DNA of 64,000 nucleotides from Proteocatella sp041738345. GTDB lineage: Bacteria > Bacillota > Clostridia > Peptostreptococcales > Filifactoraceae. The position numbers were made by a program, and so were the translations under genes. Where the stretch lies: positions 1 to 64,000 of the forward strand of contig JBGSPX010000035.1 in the NCBI GenBank assembly GCA_041738345.1. The letters are read 5' to 3'. The notes beneath the pieces are model-generated. The model made no database searches. It saw only the letters and a list, made by a program, of their open reading frames with translations, and was not told where the DNA came from. Positions 25,617 to 34,582 of the stretch are shown here, in pieces; position 1 is the first letter of the stretch, and each line of letters begins with the position of its first letter.

Positions 25617-27719
25617 ATGATACAAAAATTTGAAATGCCATTAGGCAATGGAAACGTAGAAATAGAAATAGGAAAAGTTGCAGAACTTGCAAATGGAGCC
25701 TGCCTAGTAAGAAGCGGAGATACAGTAGTACTTGTAGTAGCTACAAACTCTAAAAATCCAAGAGAAGGAATAGATTTTTTCCCACTAAGTGTAGACTTTG
25801 AAGAAAAACTTTATTCAGTAGGTAAAATACCTGGAGGATTTATAAAGAGAGAAGGAAGACCTTCAGAAAAAGCTGTACTTACATCAAGACTTATAGATAG
25901 ACCAATAAGACCATTATTCCCAAAAGGATATAGAAATGATGTACAAGTAGTAGCTACAGTACTTTCTATAGATCCAGATTTCAACCCAGATACATTGGCT
26001 ATGATTGGATCATCAATAGCACTTTCGATATCATCAATACCATTTAATGGACCAACTGGTTCAGTAGCAGTGGGGCTTATAGATGGAGAGTTCATAATAA
26101 ATCCAAATCTTGAGCAAAGAGCTATATCACAAATGTATCTAGTAGTTTCAGGTACTAAAGATGCTATAATGATGGTAGAAGCAGGCGCAAATGAAATATC
26201 TGAAGAAGTTATGCTTAAAGCTATACTTTTTGCACATGAGCAAATTAAGAAAATAGTTGCTTTTGTAGAAGAAATAGTTTCAAAAGTAGGAAAAGAAAAA
26301 GACGAATATGCAGTATTTGCAGCACCAGAAGAAATTGAAGCGGCTGTAATAGCGTATGCAAAAGATAAAATGAAAACTGCTATTCTTACAAAAGATAAAT
26401 TGGAAAGAATGGAAAATATGGATAAAGTTAAGCAAGAGACATTAGCTCATTTTGCAGAAATCTATCCAGAAAATATGAAAGCCGTAGATGAAGTAATCTA
26501 CAAAATAACAAAACAAGGCGTAAGAGAGCTTATTCTTGTTGATAGAATCCGCCCAGACAACAGAACTATGGAAGAAATAAGACCTATCTGGTGTGAAGTT
26601 GGAACACTTCCAAGAACTCACGGAAGCGGACTATTTACAAGAGGACAAACTCAAGTATTAAGTATAACAACACTTGGTTCTTTAAGAGATGTTCAGTCAA
26701 TAGACGGACTTGGCGAAGAAGAAGAAAAAAGATATATGCATCACTACAACTTCCCAGCATATAGCGTAGGAGAAGCAAGACCATCAAGAGGTCCAGGTAG
26801 AAGAGAAATTGGACACGGTGCACTAGCAGAAAGAGCGTTAGAGCCGATGATACCATCAAAAGAAGATTTCCCATATGCAATAAGAGTAGTATCAGAAGTA
26901 CTTTCTTCAAACGGTTCTACATCTCAGGCAAGTGTATGCGGAAGTACACTATCACTTCTAGATGCAGGAGTTCCGCTTAAAGATATGGTAGCAGGAATTG
27001 CAATGGGACTTATAAAAGAAGATGAAAAGCTAGCGATACTTTCAGATATTCAAGGAATGGAAGATTTCCTAGGAGATATGGACTTTAAAGTAGCTGGAAC
27101 TAAAAATGGAATAACAGCTATTCAGATGGATATAAAGATATCAGGAATAGATGAAGAAGTTCTTACAAAAGCGCTTTCTCAAGCAAGAGCAGGAAGAATG
27201 CATATACTTTCAGAAATGCAAAAAGCAATCACAGCGCCAAGAGAAGAAGTTTCTAAATATGCGCCAATGGTTATAAATATGCAGATAAACCCTGATAAAA
27301 TAAGAGATGTTATAGGTTCAGGCGGAAAAGTAATCAATAAGATAATCGAAGAAACAGGCGTTAAAATAGATATCGAAGATGATGGAAAAATATTCATACT
27401 TGCAGTAGAAAGAGATATGGGTAAAAAAGCAAAAGCTATAATAGAAGGTATTGTAGCAGATCCAATTCCAGGAACAATTTACAAAGGAAAAGTTACTAGA
27501 TTAATGCAATTTGGAGCTTTTGTAGAGATATTACCAGGAAAAGAAGGCCTTCTTCATGTATCGCAAATAGATATAAAACGTGTTGAAAAAGTAGAAGATG
27601 TTTTAAAACCAGGAGATGAAGTAGAAGTACTTCTTCAAGAAATTGATGGTCAAGGAAGATTAAATCTTTCAAGAAAAGCAATCCTTCTAAAACAAGAAAA
27701 AGAAAAAGAAAATAATTAG
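25617..27719 (+). CDS. pnp: Polyribonucleotide nucleotidyltransferase (PNPase)
   Basis: 700 residues. Two RNase PH domains (about 10-220 and 310-540) flank the helical linker; the second has RTHGSGLFTRGQTQVLS and SICGST-like SQASVCGSTLSLLDAG. A KH domain (INPDKIRDVIGSGGKVINK, near 560) and an S1 domain (GAFVEILPGKEGLLHVSQ, near 625) complete it. PNPase degrades RNA 3' to 5' with phosphate. ACGGAGGT before ATG 25617 supports the start. Confidence 0.97.
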   Translation: MIQKFEMPLGNGNVEIEIGKVAELANGACLVRSGDTVVLVVATNSKNPREGIDFFPLSVDFEEKLYSVGKIPGGFIKREGRPSEKAVLTSRLIDRPIRPLFPKGYRNDVQVVATVLSIDPDFNPDTLAMIGSSIALSISSIPFNGPTGSVAVGLIDGEFIINPNLEQRAISQMYLVVSGTKDAIMMVEAGANEISEEVMLKAILFAHEQIKKIVAFVEEIVSKVGKEKDEYAVFAAPEEIEAAVIAYAKDKMKTAILTKDKLERMENMDKVKQETLAHFAEIYPENMKAVDEVIYKITKQGVRELILVDRIRPDNRTMEEIRPIWCEVGTLPRTHGSGLFTRGQTQVLSITTLGSLRDVQSIDGLGEEEEKRYMHHYNFPAYSVGEARPSRGPGRREIGHGALAERALEPMIPSKEDFPYAIRVVSEVLSSNGSTSQASVCGSTLSLLDAGVPLKDMVAGIAMGLIKEDEKLAILSDIQGMEDFLGDMDFKVAGTKNGITAIQMDIKISGIDEEVLTKALSQARAGRMHILSEMQKAITAPREEVSKYAPMVINMQINPDKIRDVIGSGGKVINKIIEETGVKIDIEDDGKIFILAVERDMGKKAKAIIEGIVADPIPGTIYKGKVTRLMQFGAFVEILPGKEGLLHVSQIDIKRVEKVEDVLKPGDEVEVLLQEIDGQGRLNLSRKAILLKQEKEKENN

Positions 27720-27725
27720 TAAAAC

Positions 27726-27768
27726 AAAAACTAGCAAGAGACACAGAGTCTTAGGCTAGTTTTTTTAG
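27726..27768 (+). terminator. Terminator after pnp
   Basis: AAAAACTAGC at 27726-27735 pairs with GCTAGTTTTT at 27755-27764 and is followed by more T residues. Confidence 0.85.
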
Positions 27769-27784
27769 TTTTTCACAAATAATG

Positions 27785-27813
27785 TTTTTAGAAACCCTAA
27801 TATATGGTAAAAT
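27785..27813 (+). promoter_or_regulatory. Promoter for ispD-ispF
   Basis: TAAAAT at 27808-27813 with extended TGG before it; the -35 (TTTTTA, 27785-27790) is weak. Confidence 0.4.
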
Positions 27814-27861
27814 GAATGAGAATATGTAAAAAATTGTTATATGTAGGAAGGACAACGCAAT

Positions 27862-28557
27862 ATGACAAGTGCAGTAATAGTTGCAGCGGGAAAAGGAACG
27901 CGGATGAACCATAGTTCCAATCTAAGTAAGCAGTATATAGAGATATTGGGAAAAACCGTAGTACTTAGAACACTCGAAAAATTTATAGAATCTGAAGTTA
28001 TCGATGAGATAGTTATAGTCATAATGAAGGATGAAGAGGCTTATTTTAGAGAAAATGTATTAAGTAAAATAGATACTAAAAAGCCAATAAAACTTGTTCA
28101 TGGAGGAAGCGAAAGGTTTGAATCTAGTTACAATGGAATAATTGCAACCTCTGAAAATGCTGATATAGTAATTATTCACGATGGCGTAAGACCGTTTATA
28201 AAACTAGAAGAAATAAGCGCAGTTGTAGAAACAGTTAGCAAATTTGAGGCGGCGGTGCTTGCGGTAAAATCAAAAGATACAATAAAAATTGCAATAGATA
28301 ATATAATAGAAGAAACTCCAAATAGAGACAATGTATATATGATACAAACACCACAGGGCTTCAAACGAAAACTGCTGATAGAGGCATATGAACATATGAG
28401 GAGTAATAAAGATGATTTTATGCCCACAGACGACGCTTCAGTAGTGGAACGATATGGTAAGAAGGTACATATCGTAGAAGGCAGCTATGAGAATATAAAG
28501 CTAACTACAGCTTCGGATTTATATTTTGCAGAATCTATATTAAAAATGGAGAACTAA
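27862..28557 (+). CDS. ispD: 2-C-methyl-D-erythritol 4-phosphate cytidylyltransferase
   Basis: 231 residues. AVIVAAGKGTRM at residues 4-15 is the CTP-binding loop, IIHDGVRPFI the metal site and TDDASVVERYG the C-terminal motif. IspD makes CDP-methylerythritol in the non-mevalonate isoprenoid pathway. ispF starts one base after its stop, as in many bacteria. Two other pathway genes are in the window (ispF, ispG) while dxr is not. Confidence 0.95.
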   Translation: MTSAVIVAAGKGTRMNHSSNLSKQYIEILGKTVVLRTLEKFIESEVIDEIVIVIMKDEEAYFRENVLSKIDTKKPIKLVHGGSERFESSYNGIIATSENADIVIIHDGVRPFIKLEEISAVVETVSKFEAAVLAVKSKDTIKIAIDNIIEETPNRDNVYMIQTPQGFKRKLLIEAYEHMRSNKDDFMPTDDASVVERYGKKVHIVEGSYENIKLTTASDLYFAESILKMEN

Positions 28558-28558
28558 G

Positions 28559-29035
28559 ATGAGAATAGGAATAGGATATGATGTTCATGCTTTTGAAGAA
28601 GGCAGAAAGCTTATACTTGGCGGAGTAGATGTGCCTCATACAAAAGGCCTAAAAGGACATTCTGATGCAGATGTACTGCTGCATGCGATAACAGATGCGC
28701 TTATAGGTGCACTTGCACTTGGTGATATCGGCAAGCTTTATCCAGATACAGATAATAAATATAAAAATATAGATTCACGCATACTTTTAAGAGGCGCTTA
28801 TGAAGAGATAAAAAAACGTGGCTACACAATCGGCAATATAGATGCGGTGATAGCGGCGCAAAAACCGAAATTAGCAACTTATATAGAAGCAATGAGAATT
28901 AATATTGCAAAAGATTTAGAAACTGAAATAGAAAATGTAAGCGTAAAAGCAACTACTACCGAAAAGCTAGGCTTTGAGGGCAGAGAAGAAGGCATATCTT
29001 CACAAGCAGTAGTACTTTTAGTTAAAAAACAATAA
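28559..29035 (+). CDS. ispF: 2-C-methyl-D-erythritol 2,4-cyclodiphosphate synthase
   Basis: 158 residues, normal length. RIGIGYDVHAF has the metal ligands Asp 8 and His 10; LGGVDVPHTKGLKGHSDAD and DIGKLYPDTD are further family signatures, and the C-terminal VKATTTEKLGFEGREEGI is complete. It cyclises the CDP-methylerythritol phosphate made by IspD and IspE. Translational coupling with ispD is likely. Confidence 0.96.
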   Translation: MRIGIGYDVHAFEEGRKLILGGVDVPHTKGLKGHSDADVLLHAITDALIGALALGDIGKLYPDTDNKYKNIDSRILLRGAYEEIKKRGYTIGNIDAVIAAQKPKLATYIEAMRINIAKDLETEIENVSVKATTTEKLGFEGREEGISSQAVVLLVKKQ

Positions 29036-29045
29036 GGAGGCAATT

Positions 29046-29414
29046 ATGAGTTTTAAAATAATCCACAACAATTTCAATGTATTAGATTTAGAAAAGAGTA
29101 TAGCTTTTTATAAGGAAGCACTTGATATGGAAATTCAAAGAGAATTTGAGCCAGAAGATAAAAGTTTTAAGCTTGTATATCTTGGCACTGGAAAAGATAA
29201 TCATCAACTTGAACTTACATGGCTTAAAGACAGAAAAGAGTCGTATAACCTAGGCGAAAATGAATTTCATTTAGCATTTGAAGCAGATGATTTTGAGGCA
29301 GCTTATCAAAAGCATAAAGCAATGGGATGCATATGTTTTGAAAATAAAGATATGGGAATTTACTTTATCGTAGATCCAGATGGCTATTGGCTTGAAGTAC
29401 TTCCTAAAAAATAG
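29046..29414 (+). CDS. VOC-family glyoxalase-like protein
   Basis: 122 residues, one pair of beta-alpha-beta-beta-beta modules. HNNFNVLDLEKSIAFYKEAL, HQLELTW and FIVDPDGYWLEVL are the pattern of lactoylglutathione lyase (GloA) with metal ligands expected at His 7, Glu in LELT, His in FHLAF and the final Glu. The four metal-ligand positions look intact. Whether the thiol partner is glutathione or another cofactor is not shown. AAGGAGG precedes the start; it ends the ispD-ispF transcript. Confidence 0.85.
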   Translation: MSFKIIHNNFNVLDLEKSIAFYKEALDMEIQREFEPEDKSFKLVYLGTGKDNHQLELTWLKDRKESYNLGENEFHLAFEADDFEAAYQKHKAMGCICFENKDMGIYFIVDPDGYWLEVLPKK

Positions 29415-29456
29415 CGTTTAAAAATTAAAAATAACTTGCTTTTTTGACGAAAATAG

Positions 29457-29462
29457 TATAAT
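29457..29462 (+). promoter_or_regulatory. Possible -10 element of rpsB
   Basis: TATAAT; TTGCTT lies upstream at only 15 bp, so the -35 is uncertain. The predicted leader to ATG 29575 is about 105 nt and contains no hairpin I can defend. Confidence 0.35.
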
Positions 29463-29574
29463 ATATTATGGGTATAAAATTTTAATAATACACACGCTGT
29501 GCGGTTTGTAAAATGGTGCCGAAAGGTCTTTTACAGAGATAAACATAGCGGAGGAAAAACCGGAGGAAAAAAAC

Positions 29575-30315
29575 ATGAGCGTAGTAAGTATGAAGCAGCT
29601 TTTAGAGGCTGGAGTACACTTTGGACACCAAACAAGAAGATGGAATCCAAAAATGGCAAGATTTATCTTTACAGAAAGAAACGGAATCTATATAATAGAT
29701 CTTCAAAAAACTGTTAAGAAAATAGAAGAAGCATATGATTTTGTAAGAGAAGTTGCAGAAACAGGAAAACCAATCCTATTTGTAGGAACTAAAAAACAAG
29801 CTCAAGACTCAATCAAAGAAGAAGCTGAAAGATCAGGAATGTACTTTGTAAACGAGAGATGGTTAGGTGGAATGCTTACAAACCACAAAACTATCAAAAC
29901 TAGAATAGACAGATTAAGAAAACTTGAAAAAATGCAAGGAGATGGAACATTTGATGTACTTCCAAAGAAAGAAGTAATCAAATTAATGGCAGAAAAAGAG
30001 AAGCTTGAGAAATACCTAGGCGGAATCAAAGATATGCCAGAACTTCCAGGAGCACTATTTGTAGTTGATCCAAGAAAAGAAAGAATAGCTATCAAAGAAG
30101 CACAAAAACTAGGAATACCAGTAGTAGGAATAGTTGATACAAACTGTGATCCAGATGAGCTAGATTTCCCAATTCCAGGAAATGATGATGCTATAAGAGC
30201 AGTGAAACTTATTGCAGGAGCTATATCTCAAGCGATAATCGAAGCTAAGCAAGGTGCTATAGAAGTTACATCTGCAGAAGCAGCAGAAGAAGTAGCTCAA
30301 ACAGAAGAAGCATAA
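29575..30315 (+). CDS. rpsB: 30S ribosomal protein S2
   Basis: 246 residues. The start MKQLLEAGVHFGHQTRRWNP and the motifs FVNERWLGGMLTNHKT and GIPVVGIVDTNCDPD are unmistakable for uS2. A short acidic alanine and glutamate tail follows. CCGGAGGAAA before ATG 29575 supports the start. It is first in the rpsB-tsf-pyrH-frr series. Confidence 0.98.
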   Translation: MSVVSMKQLLEAGVHFGHQTRRWNPKMARFIFTERNGIYIIDLQKTVKKIEEAYDFVREVAETGKPILFVGTKKQAQDSIKEEAERSGMYFVNERWLGGMLTNHKTIKTRIDRLRKLEKMQGDGTFDVLPKKEVIKLMAEKEKLEKYLGGIKDMPELPGALFVVDPRKERIAIKEAQKLGIPVVGIVDTNCDPDELDFPIPGNDDAIRAVKLIAGAISQAIIEAKQGAIEVTSAEAAEEVAQTEEA

Positions 30316-30332
30316 TAAAAAGTTGAACTTAC

Positions 30333-30398
30333 AGTAAGGTATCCTCATAAATTACTCACCCACCAAGGCAAGTGAGGTGGGTTGGGTACCTTACTTTT
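30333..30398 (+). terminator. Nested hairpin between rpsB and tsf (candidate attenuator)
   Basis: GTAAGGTA (30334-30341) pairs with TACCTTAC (30387-30394), followed by TTTTAA. An inner stem ACCCACC / GGTGGGT (30358-30364 with 30376-30382) stacks inside. It fits a partial terminator that lowers tsf relative to rpsB. Confidence 0.65.
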
Positions 30399-30422
30399 AA
30401 TATGTATAGGAGGAAGTTTACG

Positions 30423-31337
30423 ATGGAAATTACAGCTAGTATGGTAAAAGTGCTTAGAGAAAAAACTCAAGCAGGAATGATGGATTGCAAAAAAGCATTA
30501 GGTGAAGCAGAAGGTGATATGGATAGAGCAATAGATATCCTAAGAGAAAAAGGACTTTCTAAAGCAGCTAAAAAAGCAGATAGAGTAGCAGCAGAAGGCT
30601 TAGTAAAATTAGTTATATCAGCAGATAAAAAATCAGGTGCAGCAGTAGAAGTTAACTCTGAGACAGATTTCGTTGCTAAAAATGAAGAATTTATAGGATT
30701 CGTAGAGGATCTTGCTAAGATGGTACTTGAAACTGCTCCAGCTTCAGTAGAAGCACTAAAAGCAGCAAAATACATGGGTACAGCAGAAACTGTAGAAGAA
30801 GTACTTAACGGTAAAATTGCTAAAATAGGTGAGAACATGAACCTAAGAAGAATAGCAAGAGAAGAAGCTACAGGCGCAGTTATTGGATACGTTCACGGAG
30901 CTGGTAAAATAGCAGTTCTTGTAAACCTTACATCTGATGCAGCAGCAGAAGAGTTAGAAGAATTAGGAAGAGACGTAGCAATGCAAATCGCAGCTATGAA
31001 CCCTATGTATATCTCAAGAGATGACGTAGATCAAAACTACATCGACCATGAAAGAGAAATCCTTACAGCTCAAGCTGTGAACGAAGGCAAGTCAGAAGAG
31101 ATAGCTAAGAAAATGGTTGAAGGAAGACTTAATAAACAACTTAAAGAAGTTTGTTTACTAGAGCAAGTATTTGTAAAAGATTCAGATTTCACAGTAAAAC
31201 AAATCATAGAGAACAAAGCAAAAGCCCTTGGAAAAGAAATCAAGGTTGCAGGAGTTCAAAGATTTGAAGTTGGAGAAGGAATCGAGAAAAAAGAAGAAAA
31301 CTTTGCAGAAGAAGTAGCAAAACAATTAGGAAACTAA
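30423..31337 (+). CDS. tsf: Elongation factor Ts
   Basis: 304 residues from ATG 30423; AGGAGGA at 30410-30416 rules out the upstream ATG 30372. The N-terminal UBA-like helix bundle has VKVLREKTQAGMMDCKKAL, followed by the core TDFVAKNEEFIGF and the C-terminal EQVFVKDSDFTVKQ. EF-Ts reloads EF-Tu with GTP. Conserved placement between rpsB and pyrH. Confidence 0.97.
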   Translation: MEITASMVKVLREKTQAGMMDCKKALGEAEGDMDRAIDILREKGLSKAAKKADRVAAEGLVKLVISADKKSGAAVEVNSETDFVAKNEEFIGFVEDLAKMVLETAPASVEALKAAKYMGTAETVEEVLNGKIAKIGENMNLRRIAREEATGAVIGYVHGAGKIAVLVNLTSDAAAEELEELGRDVAMQIAAMNPMYISRDDVDQNYIDHEREILTAQAVNEGKSEEIAKKMVEGRLNKQLKEVCLLEQVFVKDSDFTVKQIIENKAKALGKEIKVAGVQRFEVGEGIEKKEENFAEEVAKQLGN

Positions 31338-31348
31338 ATTGAATTAGT

Positions 31349-31410
31349 AGAGAACACCTTGTGATGCAGTGAAATATCATCTGTTAGCTAAAAGCGTGTT
31401 CTCTTTTTAT
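31349..31410 (+). terminator. Terminator-like hairpin between tsf and pyrH
   Basis: AGAGAACAC (31349-31357) pairs with GTGTTCTCT (31396-31404), and TTTTTAT follows. The loop is 38 nt, long enough for competing structures, so it may be an attenuator for pyrH and downstream genes. Confidence 0.65.
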
Positions 31411-31428
31411 AAGTGGAGGGAAAAATCA

Positions 31429-32136
31429 ATGAGTGAGTTAGCATATAAAAGAGTCCTATTAAAACTGAGTGGAGAAGCATTAGCCGGAGAAAAAGGATTT
31501 GGAATAGATAATGATACCGTATTACAAATTGTTACTTCAGTTAAAAAAATCATGGAAATGGGCGTTGAAGTGGCTATAGTAGTAGGTGGAGGAAATATAT
31601 TCCGAGGCAGAAGCGGCGAGAATATGGATAGAACCACAGCAGATCATATGGGCATGCTTGCTACGGTTATAAATGCACTAGCATTACAATCAGCACTTGA
31701 AAATATTGGAGTAGACACAAGAGCACAGACTGCAATTGAGATGAAAGAAATTGCAGAGCCATATATAAGAAGAAGAGCAATGCGTCACCTTGAAAAAGGC
31801 AGAGTCGTTATATTTGGAGCTGGAAGTGGAAATCCTTATTTTTCAACTGATACAGCAGCAGCGCTTAGAGCGGCTGAAGTAGATGCGGAAGTAATACTTT
31901 TAGCAAAAAAAGTAGATGGAGTTTACGATAGTGATCCAGCAACTAATCCAAATGCAGTTAAGTTTGATAAGCTAACATATCTAGATGTTTTGAATAGAGA
32001 TTTAAAAGTTATGGACTCTACAGCTACATCGTTATGCAAAGATAACCAAATACCAATAAGAGTATTCTCATTAGAAGATCCCGATAACATAATAAAAGTA
32101 ATAAAAGGCGAAAATATAGGAACAATAGTAGAATAG
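31429..32136 (+). CDS. pyrH: UMP kinase
   Basis: 235 residues from ATG 31429, which follows TGGAGGGA (31413-31420). VLLKLSGEALAGEKGFG, AIVVGGGNIFRG and AEVILLAKKVDGVYDSDP mark the bacterial amino-acid-kinase-type UMP kinase, which makes UDP and is inhibited by UTP. It sits in the conserved tsf-pyrH-frr order. Confidence 0.96.
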   Translation: MSELAYKRVLLKLSGEALAGEKGFGIDNDTVLQIVTSVKKIMEMGVEVAIVVGGGNIFRGRSGENMDRTTADHMGMLATVINALALQSALENIGVDTRAQTAIEMKEIAEPYIRRRAMRHLEKGRVVIFGAGSGNPYFSTDTAAALRAAEVDAEVILLAKKVDGVYDSDPATNPNAVKFDKLTYLDVLNRDLKVMDSTATSLCKDNQIPIRVFSLEDPDNIIKVIKGENIGTIVE

Positions 32137-32175
32137 ATATGATATAATAGTATCAAAAAGCAAAGGAGTATTCCC

Positions 32176-32733
32176 ATGAAAACTGAGGTACATGCAAAAC
32201 TAGAAGCGAAAATGGAAAAAACTATATCTGTCCTTAAAGAAGATTTGGCAGTAATAAGAGCAGGGAGAGCAAATCCAGCAATGCTAGATAAGGTGGTAGT
32301 AGACTATTATGGAACTCCTACTCCATTAAAACAAATGGCAGGAGTATCAGCACCAGAACCAAGAGTAATACTTATCCAGCCTTGGGATAAAAGTTCGCTT
32401 AGAGACATAGAAAAAGCAATCCAGATATCAGACTTAGGATTCAATCCTACAAATGATGGAATTCAAATAAGAATAGCTATACCACAGCTTACAGAAGAAA
32501 GAAGAAAAGAACTTTCAAAATTAGTTTCTAAAACAGGCGAGCAAGCAAAAGTAGCCCTTAGAAATGAAAGAAGAGAAGCTAATGATAAAATAAAGAAATT
32601 AGAAAAAGATAGTGAACTTACTGAAGATGATGCAAAAAAAGCAACAGATGAAGTTCAAAAGATAATAGATAAATATACAAAAACTGTAGATGAAATGGTT
32701 GCTAAAAAAGAAAAAGAAATATTGGAAGTATAA
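32176..32733 (+). CDS. frr: Ribosome recycling factor
   Basis: 185 residues, the full family length. VIRAGRANPAMLDKVVVDYYG and IQPWDKSSLRDIEKAIQ, then LTEERRKELSKLV and the helical C-terminus define RRF, which with EF-G splits ribosomes after termination. The stop overlaps the next start (TAATG). Confidence 0.97.
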   Translation: MKTEVHAKLEAKMEKTISVLKEDLAVIRAGRANPAMLDKVVVDYYGTPTPLKQMAGVSAPEPRVILIQPWDKSSLRDIEKAIQISDLGFNPTNDGIQIRIAIPQLTEERRKELSKLVSKTGEQAKVALRNERREANDKIKKLEKDSELTEDDAKKATDEVQKIIDKYTKTVDEMVAKKEKEILEV

Positions 32734-32930
32734 TGGATATTAAAAGTTTAATATCAAAAACTATAGAAGAAACAGAAGCTATACTTTTAAAAGCAAATAT
32801 AGCATATGAAATAGAAGAAATAAAAGGTTATAAAGACCAAGAAATTCTTTGTGAAAGACGTGTGATAAGAGCAAGAGAAGTTGAAGGGAAGTTAATTATT
32901 ACAGTTACAAACTTCAAAACACACATATAG
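32733..32930 (+). CDS. Small hypothetical protein between frr and uppS
   Basis: 65 residues, starting at the ATG that overlaps the frr stop. It begins with a helix-forming stretch and ends in CERRVIRAREVEGKLIITVT, which resembles the beta-strand end of I78-type inhibitor folds, but too little for an assignment. The overlap with frr and the full codon-like composition argue that it is real and coupled. No signal peptide or membrane segment. Function unknown. Confidence 0.6.
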   Translation: MDIKSLISKTIEETEAILLKANIAYEIEEIKGYKDQEILCERRVIRAREVEGKLIITVTNFKTHI

Positions 32931-32934
32931 ATAC

Positions 32935-32970
32935 TTAATAAACTCAGCGGAATTCCGCTGAGTTTATTAA
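32935..32970. terminator. 36-bp perfect palindrome, likely terminator
   Basis: A perfect 18+18 bp inverted repeat centred on the GAATTC at 32950-32955, with TTAATAAACTCAGCGGAA as the left arm. No T run follows the hairpin, but the right arm itself is T-rich (GTTTATTAA). It separates frr and its small partner from uppS. Confidence 0.65.
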
Positions 32971-33034
32971 AACAAAAATAAATATGAAAATAAGTAAATT
33001 GACATATATTAAAATGAATCTGAGAGGGATAGAT

Positions 33035-33754
33035 ATGATAGAGCTTAGTAAGGATAAGATGCCACAGCATATAGGCGTTATAATGGATGGAAATGGAAGA
33101 TGGGCTAAAGCGAGAGGCTTAAAACGAACTATGGGGCATAAGCAAGGTGTAGAAAACTTGAAAACCATAGTAAGAGAATGTAAAAGACTTGAGATTCCAT
33201 ATATTACAGTATATGCTTTTTCTACAGAAAACTGGAAACGCTCAGAGGAAGAAGTATCATCACTAATGTGGCTATTAGAGCAGTATATGGCTAAAGAAAT
33301 GAAAGCCCTTCATAAAGAAGGCGTAAGAATAAAGACTATAGGGGATATAACTGCCCTTCCAGCATCAACTTACAAAAAACTTCAAGAAGGTATCGATTAT
33401 ACTGCTGAAAATACTAAACTTACACTTACACTAGCACTAAATTATGGTTCAAGATCAGATATAAAAGAAGCAACTAAGAAAATTGCACAAAAAGTAAAAC
33501 TTGGAGAGCTTTCTTTAGAAGATATAACTGAAGAGACCATATCACAGCATTTAAGTACAAGTTTTATGCCAGACCCGGATTTAATAATAAGGCCAAGTGG
33601 GGAATACCGACTTTCAAACTTTATGATGTGGGAGGCTTCATATAGCGAGTTTTGGTTTTCAAATATAAACTGGCCAGATTTTGGAGTAGAAGAATTTCAA
33701 AAAGCAATAGCAGATTACCAAAATAGAGATAGAAGATTTGGCAACGCCAAATAG
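33035..33754 (+). CDS. uppS: Undecaprenyl diphosphate synthase (isoprenyl transferase)
   Basis: 239 residues from ATG 33035, preceded by GAGAGGGA; earlier in-frame Mets at 32984 and 33014 lack a ribosome site. IGVIMDGNGRWAKARGLKR contains the catalytic Asp; TVYAFSTENWKRSEEEV and DLIIRPSGEYRLSNF are further cis-prenyltransferase motifs. It builds the C55 carrier for cell wall. Followed by cdsA after 10 bp. Confidence 0.95.
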   Translation: MIELSKDKMPQHIGVIMDGNGRWAKARGLKRTMGHKQGVENLKTIVRECKRLEIPYITVYAFSTENWKRSEEEVSSLMWLLEQYMAKEMKALHKEGVRIKTIGDITALPASTYKKLQEGIDYTAENTKLTLTLALNYGSRSDIKEATKKIAQKVKLGELSLEDITEETISQHLSTSFMPDPDLIIRPSGEYRLSNFMMWEASYSEFWFSNINWPDFGVEEFQKAIADYQNRDRRFGNAK

Positions 33755-33764
33755 AGGGGGATCT

Positions 33765-34559
33765 ATGTTAAAAAGAATTATTTCCGGCTTATTACTGCTA
33801 CCTGTGTTTTTTTTCGTTATAATAAAAGGTGGAATATATATTTTTTTAGGGGGATTAATCTGTTCACTTATAGGACTTAAAGAATTTTTTAAAGTATTTG
33901 AAGACAATGGATACAAACCACTTAAAATCACAACATATATCTGTACTATTTTGATGTACACAGCAATGACCTATGTAGGAATGTCCTTTTCGCATATAAT
34001 AATAAATATAGCATATGTATTAGTGGCTATAGGAGCAATTTATATAATCAATAAACGCATAAGAGTAGAGGATTTGATGGTTACTTTAATGGGATACATA
34101 TATATTCCTGTATTTTTATCGCATATAAATCTTTTAAGCCTTGAAAATTCAATATTTATATGGTTACTATTTATATTTGCATGGGGAAGTGACACTTGTG
34201 CATATTTTGCAGGAATGTTCTTTGGAAAACATAAACTTATACCCGAAATAAGCCCTAAAAAAACAATAGAGGGAGCTATTGGAGGAGTTATAGGAACGGT
34301 AATAATAACTCTAATATTTGCAAAATATTTTCATGAGGAAAACTTACTTTACTTCATACCACTTGCTATGATTGGTAGTATTGTTTCTCAAATAGGAGAT
34401 TTGTTTGCATCGGCAATAAAGCGTGAATTTGGAATAAAGGATTATGGAAACTTAATTCCAGGACATGGTGGAATATTAGATAGATTTGACAGTATATTAT
34501 TTACGGCACCACTTACTTATTATGGAATGACACTTATATACTTTCTTCAAACTTTTTAG
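33765..34559 (+). CDS. cdsA: Phosphatidate cytidylyltransferase
   Basis: 264 residues from ATG 33765 (GAGGGGGA before it), rather than 33738. About eight hydrophobic segments and the C-terminal CDP-alcohol signature IKDYGNLIPGHGGILDRFDS. It makes CDP-diacylglycerol for phospholipids in the membrane. The next gene is rseP; dxr, which usually stands between them in Firmicutes, is absent. Confidence 0.95.
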   Translation: MLKRIISGLLLLPVFFFVIIKGGIYIFLGGLICSLIGLKEFFKVFEDNGYKPLKITTYICTILMYTAMTYVGMSFSHIIINIAYVLVAIGAIYIINKRIRVEDLMVTLMGYIYIPVFLSHINLLSLENSIFIWLLFIFAWGSDTCAYFAGMFFGKHKLIPEISPKKTIEGAIGGVIGTVIITLIFAKYFHEENLLYFIPLAMIGSIVSQIGDLFASAIKREFGIKDYGNLIPGHGGILDRFDSILFTAPLTYYGMTLIYFLQTF

Positions 34560-34582
34560 CTTTTTTAAATAAGGAGAAATAA

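Noticed and set aside
29499..29717. 72-codon frame overlapping the rpsB start
   Set aside because: No ribosome site and out of frame with the clear S2 sequence.
30372..30422. Upstream ATG for tsf
   Set aside because: It lies inside the attenuator hairpin and would put a non-EF-Ts extension before MEITASMVK; AGGAGGA supports 30423.
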